Below, piece by piece: positions 35,277 to 44,512 of a stretch of DNA of 64,000 nt. The stretch's first letter is position 1. The number at the start of each line of letters is the position of its first letter. Source of the DNA: Anaerolineae bacterium. Its GTDB lineage: Bacteria; Chloroflexota; Anaerolineae; Aggregatilineales; Phototrophicaceae. The DNA is taken from contig JALHNT010000001.1 of assembly GCA_022843385.1 (NCBI GenBank), positions 62,001-126,000 of the forward strand, in the 5' to 3' direction. A program made the translations under genes and the position numbers. The notes beneath the pieces are model-generated. The model made no database searches. It worked only from the letters and a program-made list of their open reading frames with translations, and had not been told where the DNA came from.

Positions 35277-36143
35277 ATGACTGAACTGACACCTATTTCG
35301 GCCACTTTGCTCATCTCTTGCGCGGATCGGCGCGGGCTGGTGGCGGCCATCACCGACTTCATCTCGCGTCATAACGGCAACATCCTTGACCTGGCGCAGC
35401 ATGTCGATGCGGCGGAGAACGTCTTCTTCATGCGAGTCGAATGGGATTTGACCGGCTTCACCATCGAGCGGGATCAGATTGCCGGGGCGTTCGCTGCGGT
35501 GGCCGCGCCCTTTGCCATGCATTGGGAACTGCACTTTTCCGATGCGGTGCCGCGCATGGCGATCTTCGTCTCGAAAGAATCGCACTGCTTGTATGACATC
35601 CTCTACCGTTATCAGGCGGGTGAGTGGCAGGTGACGATCCCGGTCATCATCAGCAATCACCCGGATATGGGTAGCCTGGCTGAAAAGTTCGGCATCCCTT
35701 ATCATGTTACAGCGGTCAGCAAAGAGACCAAGCCCCAGGCCGAGGCCGAGCAACTGCGGTTGGCACAGGCGTATCAGGCAGATTTCATTGTGCTGGCGCG
35801 CTACATGCAAATCCTCTCGGCGGAATTCGTCGAGCATTACCCCAACCGCATCATCAACATCCATCACTCGTTCCTACCAGCATTTGCCGGAGCCAAACCC
35901 TATCACCGGGCGCACGGACGCGGTGTGAAAATCATCGGTGCCAGCAGCCACTATGTCACGGCCGAGCTGGATGCCGGGCCGATCATCGAGCAGGATGTCA
36001 TGCGCGTCGATCATCGCGACTCGGTCGATGACCTGGTGCGCAAGGGCAAGGATGTCGAGAAACTGGTGCTTTCCCGCGCCATTCGTTATCACCTGGAACA
36101 TCGAGTCCTGGTCTACAATAACAAGACCGTGATTTTCGGCTAA
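35277..36143 (+). CDS. purU: Formyltetrahydrofolate deformylase
   Basis: Hydrolyses 10-formyl-THF to formate and THF, supplying formate for purine synthesis and balancing one-carbon pools. 288 residues: an N-terminal ACT domain (LLISCADRRGLVAAITDFIS), then a formyltransferase domain with IINIHHSFLPAFAGAKPYH, where Asn and His are catalytic, and the Asp in ELDAGPIIEQD. The ATG at 35277 fits the family start; a GTG at 35256 is the only alternative. The FAD-dependent gene begins 10 bp later, so they are cotranscribed. Confidence 0.95.
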   Translation: MTELTPISATLLISCADRRGLVAAITDFISRHNGNILDLAQHVDAAENVFFMRVEWDLTGFTIERDQIAGAFAAVAAPFAMHWELHFSDAVPRMAIFVSKESHCLYDILYRYQAGEWQVTIPVIISNHPDMGSLAEKFGIPYHVTAVSKETKPQAEAEQLRLAQAYQADFIVLARYMQILSAEFVEHYPNRIINIHHSFLPAFAGAKPYHRAHGRGVKIIGASSHYVTAELDAGPIIEQDVMRVDHRDSVDDLVRKGKDVEKLVLSRAIRYHLEHRVLVYNNKTVIFG

Positions 36144-36153
36144 AGGTGAACTG

Positions 36154-37086
36154 ATGCGCGATGTGGTGATTATCGGCGGTGGACTGACTGGATTGGCGGC
36201 AGCCTTTGAGCTGGAACGTCTGAAGATTCCCTATCGACTGATCGAAGTCAAAAGGCGGTTGGGTGGAAGCATTCACAGCGAACGACGCGATGGGTTTCTC
36301 GTCGACAGCGGCCCATTCACCTTTCATCAGGATGATGACTGGTCGTTCCTGCCCGACATCGGCCTGGAACCAGACTTCATCCCGGCCTACGACAGCCACG
36401 ACCGGGCACTGACCGCTTTTCGCGGCGGGACGCAGGCGCTCATCGACGCGCTGACAAAACCGATAGGCGGCACCCTTATCCACCGGATGGCCGTCAGCAG
36501 CCTGGGCGAGAGCGCCGGACAGTTCACTCTGTGTCTGGAGAATGGCCTGATCTGGAATGCCGGCGCACTGATCGTGGCCGCTCCCGCCCGTCACACCGAG
36601 CGCATGTTCCGCACCCTGGCACCGGAACTGGCGCTGAAGCTGCTTGATTATCCCTACGACACCATCACCCGCATCAACCTCGGCTACCGCGAAGACGATC
36701 TGACCAGCGATCCCTCCTTCCCCTGGGACATGGCGATGGCCTTCTATTCCTGGGTGGATGATGAGTCGCGCGTCCCGCCGGGGCATGTGCTGCTCCAGGT
36801 CGGGGTTCGCATTCCGCCACACTTCGCCCATCCAGAACGGCTGGTGGACCATCTGCATGAGCGGCTGGGGGCGACTGCGCCGCCCGTTTTCAGCCACAGT
36901 GCCTATTGGGAAGATGCAGACCCGCTGCCTCCGCATTTCCCCGAATTCAGCGACCAGATGCGCGAGCTGCAAGCGCTGCTGCCGGAAAAAGTGGCGTTGG
37001 CCGGCAGCGATTACGATGGCCTCTCGTTGGCGGAACGCATCCGCGCCGGTCAACAGGCTGCCCGACGCATCGCCGCCCGGTGGTAA
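36154..37086 (+). CDS. FAD-dependent amine-oxidase-like protein (short HemG/HemY relative)
   Basis: A 310-residue flavoprotein. The FAD motif IIGGGLTGLAAAFELERL is at the very N terminus, followed by RLGGSIHSERRDGFLVDSGP, the signature of protoporphyrinogen oxidase and amine-oxidase relatives. The C-terminal FAD block LAGSDYDGLSLAERIRAGQQ matches the usual '..GD...SGIEGAI.SG' element. At 310 residues it is clearly shorter than protoporphyrinogen oxidases (about 460), so the substrate-binding domain must be reduced. Function uncertain. Situated between purU (10 bp) and a DinB gene (25 bp) as an operon. Confidence 0.75.
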   Translation: MRDVVIIGGGLTGLAAAFELERLKIPYRLIEVKRRLGGSIHSERRDGFLVDSGPFTFHQDDDWSFLPDIGLEPDFIPAYDSHDRALTAFRGGTQALIDALTKPIGGTLIHRMAVSSLGESAGQFTLCLENGLIWNAGALIVAAPARHTERMFRTLAPELALKLLDYPYDTITRINLGYREDDLTSDPSFPWDMAMAFYSWVDDESRVPPGHVLLQVGVRIPPHFAHPERLVDHLHERLGATAPPVFSHSAYWEDADPLPPHFPEFSDQMRELQALLPEKVALAGSDYDGLSLAERIRAGQQAARRIAARW

Positions 37087-37111
37087 CATTTACCTTTATC
37101 CAGAGGTTGTG

Positions 37112-37642
37112 ATGATGAACAACATTGCGCCTGAAAATCTTATCGCCTGGGTTGCCAGCGTCATCTGTTCCACGCCAGGCCGTTTTCAACAGTTCAGCAA
37201 CTCGTTTCCAGCCGCGCTGCTCATGGATCAGCCCGCCCCGGGCGAATGGTCAGCTCTGGAGTGTTTGCAACATCTCATCGATACCGAGCGCGTTTTCCAG
37301 AGCCGCATCCGAGCCTTACTGGCCGGACAGGATTTCCCGGCATTTGACCCGGCGACACAGGGAGCCAAACTACCTTCCGAGCCGGACATGGCGGCGCTCG
37401 TCCAGGAGTTCAGCCACTTGCGTGAACAGGGTGTTGCACTGCTGCAGTCACTGACGTTCAACGATCTGACGCGCCAGGGGCGGCACGCCGAGTTGGGGAT
37501 GGTTACGCTCTCCAATCTACTGCACGAATGGGGCGGCCATGATCTGATGCATACTGTGCAGGCCGAGCGTGCCGTGATGCAGCCCTTTATTGGCGGCTGC
37601 GGGCCTTGGCACATCTATTTCACTGATCACATACAGAAATAA
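37112..37642 (+). CDS. DinB-family protein
   Basis: A 176-residue DinB_2-type four-helix protein. WSALECLQHLIDTERVFQSR and EWGGHDLMHTVQAERAVMQP supply the three His expected to bind a metal. The adjacent ATGs at 37112 and 37115 follow AGAGG; either is possible. It is the third gene of the purU operon. Members often act as thiol-dependent S-transferases (with bacillithiol or mycothiol) or are unknown; no thiol pathway gene is near. It ends 3 bp before the convergent asnB. Confidence 0.78.
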   Translation: MMNNIAPENLIAWVASVICSTPGRFQQFSNSFPAALLMDQPAPGEWSALECLQHLIDTERVFQSRIRALLAGQDFPAFDPATQGAKLPSEPDMAALVQEFSHLREQGVALLQSLTFNDLTRQGRHAELGMVTLSNLLHEWGGHDLMHTVQAERAVMQPFIGGCGPWHIYFTDHIQK

Positions 37643-37645
37643 GGA

Positions 37646-39610
37646 TTATCTGACGCTGGACGCATTCGCCATCAGATCAGCCGGCGTCAATCTGCCTGTC
37701 GGCGTCAGTGTCCCGTCGATGTAGAGGGCGTGCCACAAGTGGAATACCAGCAGCGTCCACACCGCCCAGACTTCATACGCGCCCTGATGCAGGTGGGCAT
37801 TGACCAGCGCTGCGACCGCTTCCGGCTGAAACACACCGACGGCGCGGACATACTCTGGTGACAGATAGCGCTCGACCAGCGGGCGCAGCCACGTCCGCAG
37901 CCAGTGCGACGTGGGTGGGGCGAAACCCCATTTGGGGCGCTCCAGGATCGGTGCCGGCACCAGGTCGCGCACGGCATCCTTCAGTACCGCCTTGAAATCG
38001 CCCTGCCGCAGCTTGACATTCAGCGGCAGGTGGAAGGCCAAATGCACCAGTTCGTGGTCTTCAAATGGGGCGCGGGCTTCGGTGGACATCAGCATCGTCA
38101 TCTTATCGACGCGCATGTTGCTATCCTCCGCCAGCCACGAGCCGAAGCCGGTCAGGGCGATGCGGTCCGCAAAGGTATCGGTCTGGGGCGCGTTCAGAAA
38201 CGGCAGCAGCGCCGCGCTCACAGAGGCATAAGCCTGATCGGCTAGCGGACGATTGAGCAGCAGATGACCGAGCTGACGCGGATCGAACACCCGCTTCCAC
38301 GCGAGATAACGCAGCACCGGGTCGGCATCGCGCGATTTGTGCGCCAGCTTGCGAGCATTCTCGAAGCGCTCTGGCAGCCGTTCCAGCAGCGGCGTCAGCA
38401 CCGTATCCCGCAGCAGCGCCGGAATTTTCAGATAACGCTCCAAAATCTGGTCGGTACGGAAGTGGTCGTAACCGGCGAACAACTCATCGCCACCGTCCCC
38501 GGTCAGCAGCACCGGCACGCCATGCTGCCGCGCCAGCGCCGCCACATAGGGTGTCTGAAACATTGACTGCTGGGCGACGGGTTCATCCATCGCCCGCACC
38601 AGGTGCGGCAGCAGATCGGCCAGCCGCTCATCCTGGGCGATGGTGATGGCGTGGTGCGCCGTGCCGTAATGCTCGGCGGCCAGACGGGCGTAGCGGGCAT
38701 CGGCATTGAACTTGCGATCATTCTTGCTATCCGGCTCCAGGTCGAAGCCGACGGTGAAGGTGTTGACCGGCTGCCGCAGCAGTTGACTCATGACTGCGAC
38801 GACCGCCGTCGAGTCGACGCCGCCGCTGAGAAACGCGCCAATCGGCACATCGCTCATTAGCCGCATCTCGACCGCTTCGAACAGCTTCGCCCGCACCCGC
38901 GCCATCGCCTCGGCATAATCCACCGGCTGGCGTGTGTCCATGTGCGGCTGCCAGTAGCGTTGGCGCTGGATGGTGTGAGAGTCGATCAGCAGGCGCTCAC
39001 CGGGGAAGAGCTTCTCCACGCCGGCGAACATCGTCTGCGGCGCGGGGACGTAACCGAGTGTCAGGTAGTTGGTCAGGGCAGCAGGGTTGACCTGAGCGCG
39101 GAAGCCGGGATGCTGCTGAAAGGCTTTGATCTCCGAACTGAACAGCAGCTCATCACCCATCGTGGTGAAGTACAGCGGCTTCTCGCCCGCCCGATCCCGC
39201 GCCAGCAGCAGCCGTGCAGCGGCGCTATCCCAGATGGCGATGGCGAACATGCCGCGCAGCCGTTCGATGACTGCCGCCCCCCAGCTTTCATAGCCGTGCG
39301 CGATGACTTCGGTATCGGTGTGGGTGACGAAGTGATGACCGAGCTTTTCCAGTTCGGCCCGCAGGGCTTTGTAGTTGTAGATTTCGCCGTTGAAGGCCAC
39401 CGCCACGCTGTGATCTTCATTGAAAAGCAGGCCAGGCGGCGCATTCAGATCGATGATCGCCAGCCGCCCCGCCCCCAGCGCCATCATCCGATCGTGATGG
39501 GTGCCGTAGCCATCCGGGCCGCGATGCGCCAGCGCCCGCGCCATCCGTTCGACCAGCGCCTGATCGGCTGCTTCGCCGCGCCGCTGGAAGTGTCCAAATA
39601 TCCCGCACAT
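37646..39610 (-). CDS. asnB: Asparagine synthase (glutamine-hydrolysing)
   Basis: Converts aspartate to asparagine with ATP and glutamine. 654 residues, starting MCGIFGHF so that Cys2 is the glutaminase nucleophile after Met removal. The class II glutaminase has AHRGPDGYGT and FNGEIYNY. The synthetase domain has the PP-loop SGGVDSTAV near residue 262. The sequence-based start at 39610 is certain because Cys2 must follow Met1. Large AsnB proteins of this length are common in Chloroflexota; some belong to polysaccharide gene clusters, but none is here. Confidence 0.95.
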   Translation of the reverse strand: MCGIFGHFQRRGEAADQALVERMARALAHRGPDGYGTHHDRMMALGAGRLAIIDLNAPPGLLFNEDHSVAVAFNGEIYNYKALRAELEKLGHHFVTHTDTEVIAHGYESWGAAVIERLRGMFAIAIWDSAAARLLLARDRAGEKPLYFTTMGDELLFSSEIKAFQQHPGFRAQVNPAALTNYLTLGYVPAPQTMFAGVEKLFPGERLLIDSHTIQRQRYWQPHMDTRQPVDYAEAMARVRAKLFEAVEMRLMSDVPIGAFLSGGVDSTAVVAVMSQLLRQPVNTFTVGFDLEPDSKNDRKFNADARYARLAAEHYGTAHHAITIAQDERLADLLPHLVRAMDEPVAQQSMFQTPYVAALARQHGVPVLLTGDGGDELFAGYDHFRTDQILERYLKIPALLRDTVLTPLLERLPERFENARKLAHKSRDADPVLRYLAWKRVFDPRQLGHLLLNRPLADQAYASVSAALLPFLNAPQTDTFADRIALTGFGSWLAEDSNMRVDKMTMLMSTEARAPFEDHELVHLAFHLPLNVKLRQGDFKAVLKDAVRDLVPAPILERPKWGFAPPTSHWLRTWLRPLVERYLSPEYVRAVGVFQPEAVAALVNAHLHQGAYEVWAVWTLLVFHLWHALYIDGTLTPTGRLTPADLMANASSVR

Positions 39611-39762
39611 AAGCCAGCTTTCAACCATTAAGCTTCAACCATCAGCTTAACATGGGGGGGGATGAATGAGTAGGGAAGAACAATGCGGAAGCGATTGCCC
39701 GTGCCGATAGAACGAGTTGCGTGTAGAATCACAATGACACATGAAATCAGGAGTGTGGTGAC

Positions 39763-40470
39763 GTGGCCTTTGAACGAGCGTTTGCCTATATCTTTGACGA
39801 TCCAAAGTGGATCGAGAAACTGGGACTGATCGCGGCGGTCACGCTAGCGGGTATCATCACCACGCCACTGCTGGGGCTGGGGCTGATTGTTGGCTGGGCG
39901 CTGCTGCTGGGCTATCAGGTGGAGCTGATCCGCAATGTGCGCGGCGATGAGGTCTATCCGCTGCCTCGTTGGGATAATCTTGGCGAAAAGCTGCAAAAGG
40001 GTGGCAATGTGTTGGTGGCGACCATCCTCTATAACCTGCCCAACGTCCTCCCGGCCTGTTGTATCCTCGCCACCAGCAGCGCCTGGGCAGATGGTGGTTT
40101 CGGCACGACTTTCTCGCTGGCGTTCTTCTGCTGCCTGATTCCCCTGGCGCTGATTTACAACCTCATCACCTGGCCGATGCTGACACTGGGCATGGCACGC
40201 TATGCTGAAGAAGGCAATATTGGTGTCTTCTTCCAGTTTGGCGACTTGTTCAACACGCTTTATCGGGCTCCCTCGGTTAGTATCCAATGGATGGTCTATG
40301 CCCTGATTACCAACCTAATTATCGGTGTTGTCGGTGCGATCCCCTGTATCGGCTGGTTGGCCGCGCCGCCCCTGGCAATTGCCGTGCAAGGACACCTGAC
40401 TGCGCAGTTAGCTATGCGCATTGAAGGCGATCTAAAACCCAAGCGAAAAAACAGTGCCATCGGCTTTTAA
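39763..40470 (+). CDS. DUF4013 membrane protein
   Basis: A 235-residue membrane protein with about six helices. The start FERAFAYIFDDPKWIEKLGL, the Gly-rich helix GLGLIVGWALLLGYQVELIRNV and DNLGEKLQKGGNV are hallmarks of DUF4013. The function is unknown. The start is a GTG at 39763 with CAGGAG 11 bases upstream. It lies alone, and 114 bp of non-coding DNA separates it from the convergent alcohol dehydrogenase. Confidence 0.85.
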   Translation: MAFERAFAYIFDDPKWIEKLGLIAAVTLAGIITTPLLGLGLIVGWALLLGYQVELIRNVRGDEVYPLPRWDNLGEKLQKGGNVLVATILYNLPNVLPACCILATSSAWADGGFGTTFSLAFFCCLIPLALIYNLITWPMLTLGMARYAEEGNIGVFFQFGDLFNTLYRAPSVSIQWMVYALITNLIIGVVGAIPCIGWLAAPPLAIAVQGHLTAQLAMRIEGDLKPKRKNSAIGF

Positions 40471-40584
40471 CCAGCGACACTCCTCACCGATCTCTGCTTA
40501 CCAGTTTCGCCAGTAGGGCTGTGATGGAGGTCGAAACACGGGGCACTTGACGCTCATCTTATTCTCTGCGACCAATTGCAACTC

Positions 40585-41862
40585 TCACCAGTAACGCAGT
40601 GCATCGCGGAACAAGGCTATCAGATCCGCCTTATCCGCTGTACGGGGCGAGAGTTTGGTGACGCGGTGCTGCGGCAGCGTACCTTCCGCCAGGGCTTCGA
40701 CATCTGCTTCGGTGTAGCCGACGGCGCTCAACCCGTTGGGCATTCCAGTCGCCCGCATGATAGCGATGAGAGCATCCGCCAGAATCGTCCCGGCGTCCTC
40801 CGGCGCAGCGCCCCGGACATCCGCGCCCATCAGCCGCGCAGCGTACAAGTGACGCTCCGGGTTGGCCGAGGCGGTGAAACGAAAGACGGCAGGCGCATTC
40901 AGGATGACCGACATGCCATGCGGCACAAGCGCGTGATCGACGGCGTAGCCCTCCGGACGGAAATCACGCACCATCCCGGCCACCGGATACGACATGCCAT
41001 GCGGCAGGTGGACGCCGGAATTGCCGAAGCCGATGCCGGCATAGGCCGCTGCCAACAACATCTGTTCCCGCGCTTCATCATCCTCCGCGTCGCGCATGGC
41101 CCGAGCCAGATACGCGGCCACCATCTCAATCGCCCGTGAAGTCCAGATGTCGCTGATCGGGTTCGCCCCCTGATACGCCGGACGCATCGTCGGGCTTTCT
41201 GGCGCAGGTCGCTGGTCATAGGGCAGCGCTGTGAGCGACTCGACGGCATGGCACAGCACATCCAGGCCGGAGCATGCGGCCACCAGGGGCGGCAGCGTGC
41301 GGGTGTTATCGACGTCGATGATGCCCAGCGTGGGGCGCAGCGCCCGGTGCGCGATGCCGGTCTTGACGTGGCGTTCCAGCAGGTCGAAGATGGCGACGCC
41401 GGTGGTCTCGCTGCCGGTGCCGGCCGTCGTCGGGATGGCGATCAGCGGCTTCAGCCGTCCGGGAACGGGACGCCCTTTGCCAATCGGTGGATTGACGTAA
41501 TCGAGGAAGTCCGCTGGATAGGTGGCATACAGATTAGCGGCTTTGGCGGTATCGATCACCGAGCCGCCGCCCACTGCGACAAAGCCATCAAAGTGGCCAT
41601 CGACCGCGAAAGCGATAGCCTCCTGAAACGACTGGTCGCTCGGTTCCACCCGCACCCGATCAAACAGCACGGCGTCGATCCCCTGCGCCTGCGCCGCCTG
41701 GCACACCGTCTGCACGACAGCCGAACCCGTCAGGTTAGGATCAGTGACGACCATCACCCGCTTGACAGCCAGATTCTTCAGGTCATACCCTACCTCGCGG
41801 GTCGCGCCGCGCCCGACCTTGATGCTGGAGGTATCCATTGTGAAAATTGTTTCAGTGGTCAT
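40585..41862 (-). CDS. Iron-containing alcohol dehydrogenase
   Basis: A 425-residue type III (Fe-dependent) alcohol dehydrogenase. Nucleotide-binding GGGSVIDTAKAANL, iron-ligand region SLTALPYDQRP and NSGVHLPHGMSYPV, with HGMS and H in VDHALVPHGMS as metal ligands. It may be a lactaldehyde, 4-hydroxybutyrate or hydroxyacid-oxoacid transhydrogenase-type enzyme (the N-terminal IKVGRGATREVGYDLKNL looks like that of hydroxyacid-oxoacid transhydrogenase). SD AGGAGAATGCG precedes the ATG. It is the last gene of a pepA-cupin-ADH unit; the cupin stop is 16 bp upstream. Confidence 0.9.
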   Translation of the reverse strand: MTTETIFTMDTSSIKVGRGATREVGYDLKNLAVKRVMVVTDPNLTGSAVVQTVCQAAQAQGIDAVLFDRVRVEPSDQSFQEAIAFAVDGHFDGFVAVGGGSVIDTAKAANLYATYPADFLDYVNPPIGKGRPVPGRLKPLIAIPTTAGTGSETTGVAIFDLLERHVKTGIAHRALRPTLGIIDVDNTRTLPPLVAACSGLDVLCHAVESLTALPYDQRPAPESPTMRPAYQGANPISDIWTSRAIEMVAAYLARAMRDAEDDEAREQMLLAAAYAGIGFGNSGVHLPHGMSYPVAGMVRDFRPEGYAVDHALVPHGMSVILNAPAVFRFTASANPERHLYAARLMGADVRGAAPEDAGTILADALIAIMRATGMPNGLSAVGYTEADVEALAEGTLPQHRVTKLSPRTADKADLIALFRDALRYW

Positions 41863-41878
41863 CGCATTCTCCTGCGGT

Positions 41879-42373
41879 TCAGCGGATGAATTGCTCGACA
41901 AAATCGCCGCCCAACCCGACCGACTCGAAGTGCTTGCGGCAGCGCTTGATCTTGGTGAAGACATCGTCAAAACCGGTGGTGCGCCCCTCGGTATCCATAT
42001 AGATCATGGCCCCGCTGACCTGGAACAGCGTCATCATCTCATCCTGATCCTCATCGACCACCAGCGTGTGGGTTTCACCGGGCGGCTCGAAGACGAACAT
42101 GCCGGCGCGGGCGATCCAGTCATGTTCCAGATAGCGCCACGAGCCGCGAATGACATAACCCTGCACCGGTGCGGGGTGACGATGCCGGCTCAGTACACCC
42201 GACTTCTTCACCCGCAGCACCGTCGTCCAGCCACCGTAGGTCACATTCAGGATGAGCGGACGGAACCAGACATTCGGCTCCTGTGGCACCCACAGGCGCT
42301 CATCCTCCGGCACGGCATCGCACACCAGATCGGGGCGAGCATAGTTTTCGATCACCGACGGCAGCGCGATCAT
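41879..42373 (-). CDS. Cupin protein, 2,4'-dihydroxyacetophenone dioxygenase-like
   Basis: A 164-residue single-domain cupin. Metal ligands are placed as in motif 1 (SRHRHPAPVQGYVIRG) and motif 2 (FEPPGETHTLVVD). It is like the ChrR-type/2,4'-dihydroxyacetophenone dioxygenase family, which cleaves a C-C bond using iron and O2. The true substrate is unknown. In an operon between pepA (50 bp upstream) and Fe-ADH (16 bp downstream); such a pair of cupin and alcohol dehydrogenase could act on one small carbonyl compound. Confidence 0.8.
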   Translation of the reverse strand: MIALPSVIENYARPDLVCDAVPEDERLWVPQEPNVWFRPLILNVTYGGWTTVLRVKKSGVLSRHRHPAPVQGYVIRGSWRYLEHDWIARAGMFVFEPPGETHTLVVDEDQDEMMTLFQVSGAMIYMDTEGRTTGFDDVFTKIKRCRKHFESVGLGGDFVEQFIR

Positions 42374-42423
42374 GACTCACATCCTTTACTTGGTTCACCT
42401 TGATCGTGGCACTACGCTGGTTT

Positions 42424-43929
42424 TCATCCCGTTGGATTCGCCCAGCGGAGGGCGAATTCGGTCAGCAGCCGTGCACCAAAGCCGGTCGCGCCCTTCGGCA
42501 TCAACGGGTTATCCGGCGCATCGAAGGTCATCCCGGCCATGTCGATGTGCGCCCAGGGATAGTTGACGAAATGCTTGAGGAAGATGGCCGAGGTGCCAAC
42601 GCCGCCGCGCGCCCCACCGCTGTTCTTGATGTCGGCCACCGTCGACTCGATGGTCTTATCATATTCCGGGAAGAGAGGCAGCGGCCACAGCTTCTCAGCC
42701 GTCTCCGTCCCGGCAGCCATTAGCGTATCGCGCACCTTATCCTCGGTACTGAACAAACCCGCCGCCACATGCTGCCCCAGCGCCGTCACGCATGAGCCGG
42801 TCAGTGTGGCAATATCGACCACTGCTGCGGGTTGGTAGCGGTTGGCATAGACCAGCGCATCCGCCAGCAGCAGCCGCCCCTCGGCATCGGTGCTGATGAT
42901 CTCGATGGTGACGCCGTTGCTGGCCGTCAGCACATCCTGGGGACGGTAAGCATGACTGGAAATCATGTTGTCAGCGGTTGGAATCAGCCCGACCACATGC
43001 AGCCTGGGCTGAATGCCGGCGATAGCCCGCATCGCGCCGATGACCGCCGCGCCCCCGGCCATATCGCCCTTCATCGTCCCCATGCCATCTGAGGTCTTGA
43101 TGTCGTAGCCGCCGGTATCGAAGGTTACGCCTTTGCCAACCAGCACCACTGTCGGCAGATCGGTCTTATCGGCGTTGTAATCGAGGATGATGAACTGCGG
43201 CGGCTGATCGCTGCCCTGGGCCACCCCCAGCAGCGCCCCCATCTTCAGCGCCTCCATCTGCGCCCGATCCAGTACCGTGCTGGTCAGGCCGACGCTGGCG
43301 GCCATCTCGACCGCTGCCTGCGCCAGATATTCCGGCGAACAGACATTGGGCGGCGCATTCACCAGATCGCGCGCCAGATTGACCCCGGCGGCGATGGCCT
43401 GCCCATCCGCGATGCCCAGGGCGGCGCGGCGATCGCGCTCGTCGAGGATCAACAGATCGAGCGACTTGGGGAAGTCCTCTGGCGCGGGGCTGGACTTGTA
43501 GCCGTGATAGCGGTAAAGTGCCAGCAGGCTGCCCTCGGTGATCGCTTGTGCCGCCACATCGACCGCGATGTTGCCCGCGCCGGTGCCATGCAGGATCGAG
43601 GCAACGCGCTGGACTTTCAGCTCGCGAGCTTTGAGGATGGCATGGGCAGCAGCGCGGCGGATCGTGTCCACGCTCAGAGTCTCGGCTTTACCCATGCCGG
43701 TGATGAGTACCCGTTTGGCCGGGATGCTGCCGCGTGTGTACAACACCGCCACCTGACCCAGTTTGCCGCTGAAGTCACCGTCGCGGATCAGGTCGCTGAT
43801 CGCCCCATTCAGCACATAATCGACCGCGCTCGTCGCCCCAGAGGGGCGAGCTTCACCTTCAAACACGTTGACGATGATCGCGTCGGCTGCGTACACTTCG
43901 ATCTGACCGGCTGTCGCTCGAACATCCAT
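42424..43929 (-). CDS. pepA: Leucyl aminopeptidase (M17)
   Basis: A 501-residue M17 aminopeptidase that releases N-terminal residues from peptides using two metal ions. Metal and catalytic motifs: VGKGVTFDTGGYDIK (Lys and Asp ligands), MKGDMAGGAAV, and STDAEGRLLLADAL (Asp/Glu ligands and catalytic Arg). The canonical last motif is NTDAEGRL; here Ser replaces Asn. The metal-binding Asp, Glu and Arg are all kept, so the protein should be active. The ATG at 43929 follows a G-rich tract; a longer frame to 44145 crosses the intergenic region and is rejected. It begins a three-gene leftward unit. Confidence 0.94.
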   Translation of the reverse strand: MDVRATAGQIEVYAADAIIVNVFEGEARPSGATSAVDYVLNGAISDLIRDGDFSGKLGQVAVLYTRGSIPAKRVLITGMGKAETLSVDTIRRAAAHAILKARELKVQRVASILHGTGAGNIAVDVAAQAITEGSLLALYRYHGYKSSPAPEDFPKSLDLLILDERDRRAALGIADGQAIAAGVNLARDLVNAPPNVCSPEYLAQAAVEMAASVGLTSTVLDRAQMEALKMGALLGVAQGSDQPPQFIILDYNADKTDLPTVVLVGKGVTFDTGGYDIKTSDGMGTMKGDMAGGAAVIGAMRAIAGIQPRLHVVGLIPTADNMISSHAYRPQDVLTASNGVTIEIISTDAEGRLLLADALVYANRYQPAAVVDIATLTGSCVTALGQHVAAGLFSTEDKVRDTLMAAGTETAEKLWPLPLFPEYDKTIESTVADIKNSGGARGGVGTSAIFLKHFVNYPWAHIDMAGMTFDAPDNPLMPKGATGFGARLLTEFALRWANPTG

Positions 43930-44082
43930 AGCTTGCCCCCTGAGAGATGTGTCTGGTAAATGTGGCTGCGGTGAATGCTCGGAATTGTAGCGCAGAATAG
44001 GTTGACTGGCGCAACTTCTGTCGGCGAATGTGCGTATACTAGAGTGTAGATCAAGAGAACCACACATAAGGAGTGAATAACC

Positions 44083-44388
44083 ATGTCTGACCAACCGAAT
44101 ACCCCTGAAACCCCCAAGGCCAGCGAAAAGACCATCAGCGAACAACTCGAAGTCGCTGGCAACCAGTTGGTGGATAAGGTTCAGGAACTCATCAATCAGG
44201 GCAATGTCCGCAAGGTCATCATCAAGAGCTCCGACGACCGCGAACTGCTCGAAGTCTCGCTGACGGTGGGCGCGGTGGCTGGCGGCGTGGTCGCGCTGGC
44301 GGCTCCCTGGTTGGCGGCGTTGGGCGCGATTGCCGCGCTGGTGGCCCGCGTCAAGATCGAGATCGTGCGCGAGGGCGGCGAAGCCTGA
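44083..44388 (+). CDS. DUF4342-domain protein
   Basis: A 101-residue protein. After a polar N terminus comes the DUF4342 core: VAGNQLVDKVQELINQGNVR, KVIIKSSDDRELLEVSLTVG, and a hydrophobic Ala/Gly-rich segment (VGAVAGGVVALAAPWLAALG) that may enter the membrane. The role is unknown. A SD (AAGGAG) lies 13 bp before the ATG. Its own intrinsic terminator follows at 44412, so it is monocistronic. Confidence 0.8.
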   Translation: MSDQPNTPETPKASEKTISEQLEVAGNQLVDKVQELINQGNVRKVIIKSSDDRELLEVSLTVGAVAGGVVALAAPWLAALGAIAALVARVKIEIVREGGEA

Positions 44389-44411
44389 CCTTCGCTTCGT
44401 TCACTCAAAAG

Positions 44412-44434
44412 GCGAGTCTTCGGACTCGCTTTTT
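44412..44434 (+). terminator. Strong rho-independent terminator with UUCG loop
   Basis: GCGAGTC-TTCG-GACTCGC-TTTTT is a perfect 7-bp stem with the extra-stable UUCG tetraloop and a T-run, 23 bp after the DUF4342 stop. An A-run on the left makes it usable in both directions. Confidence 0.92.
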
Positions 44435-44442
44435 GATTCCGG

Positions 44443-44472
44443 TTGAAGGACTGGTGGCTGGTGCGTTACACT
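44443..44472 (+). promoter_or_regulatory. Putative ppc promoter
   Basis: TTGAAG (44443-44448) and TACACT (44467-44472) with an 18-bp spacer, directly after the terminator and 40 bp before the ppc ATG. Confidence 0.4.
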
Positions 44473-44512
44473 AGGCGATCATTGTGGCGCAACCAATCAT
44501 ACCCGGACATCC

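Noticed and set aside
35998-37089. Minus-strand frame of 363 codons
   Set aside because: Antisense of the FAD gene and purU end, both with clear motifs.
43930-44145. Upstream extension of pepA
   Set aside because: It crosses the divergent promoter and part of the DUF4342 gene; no family similarity.
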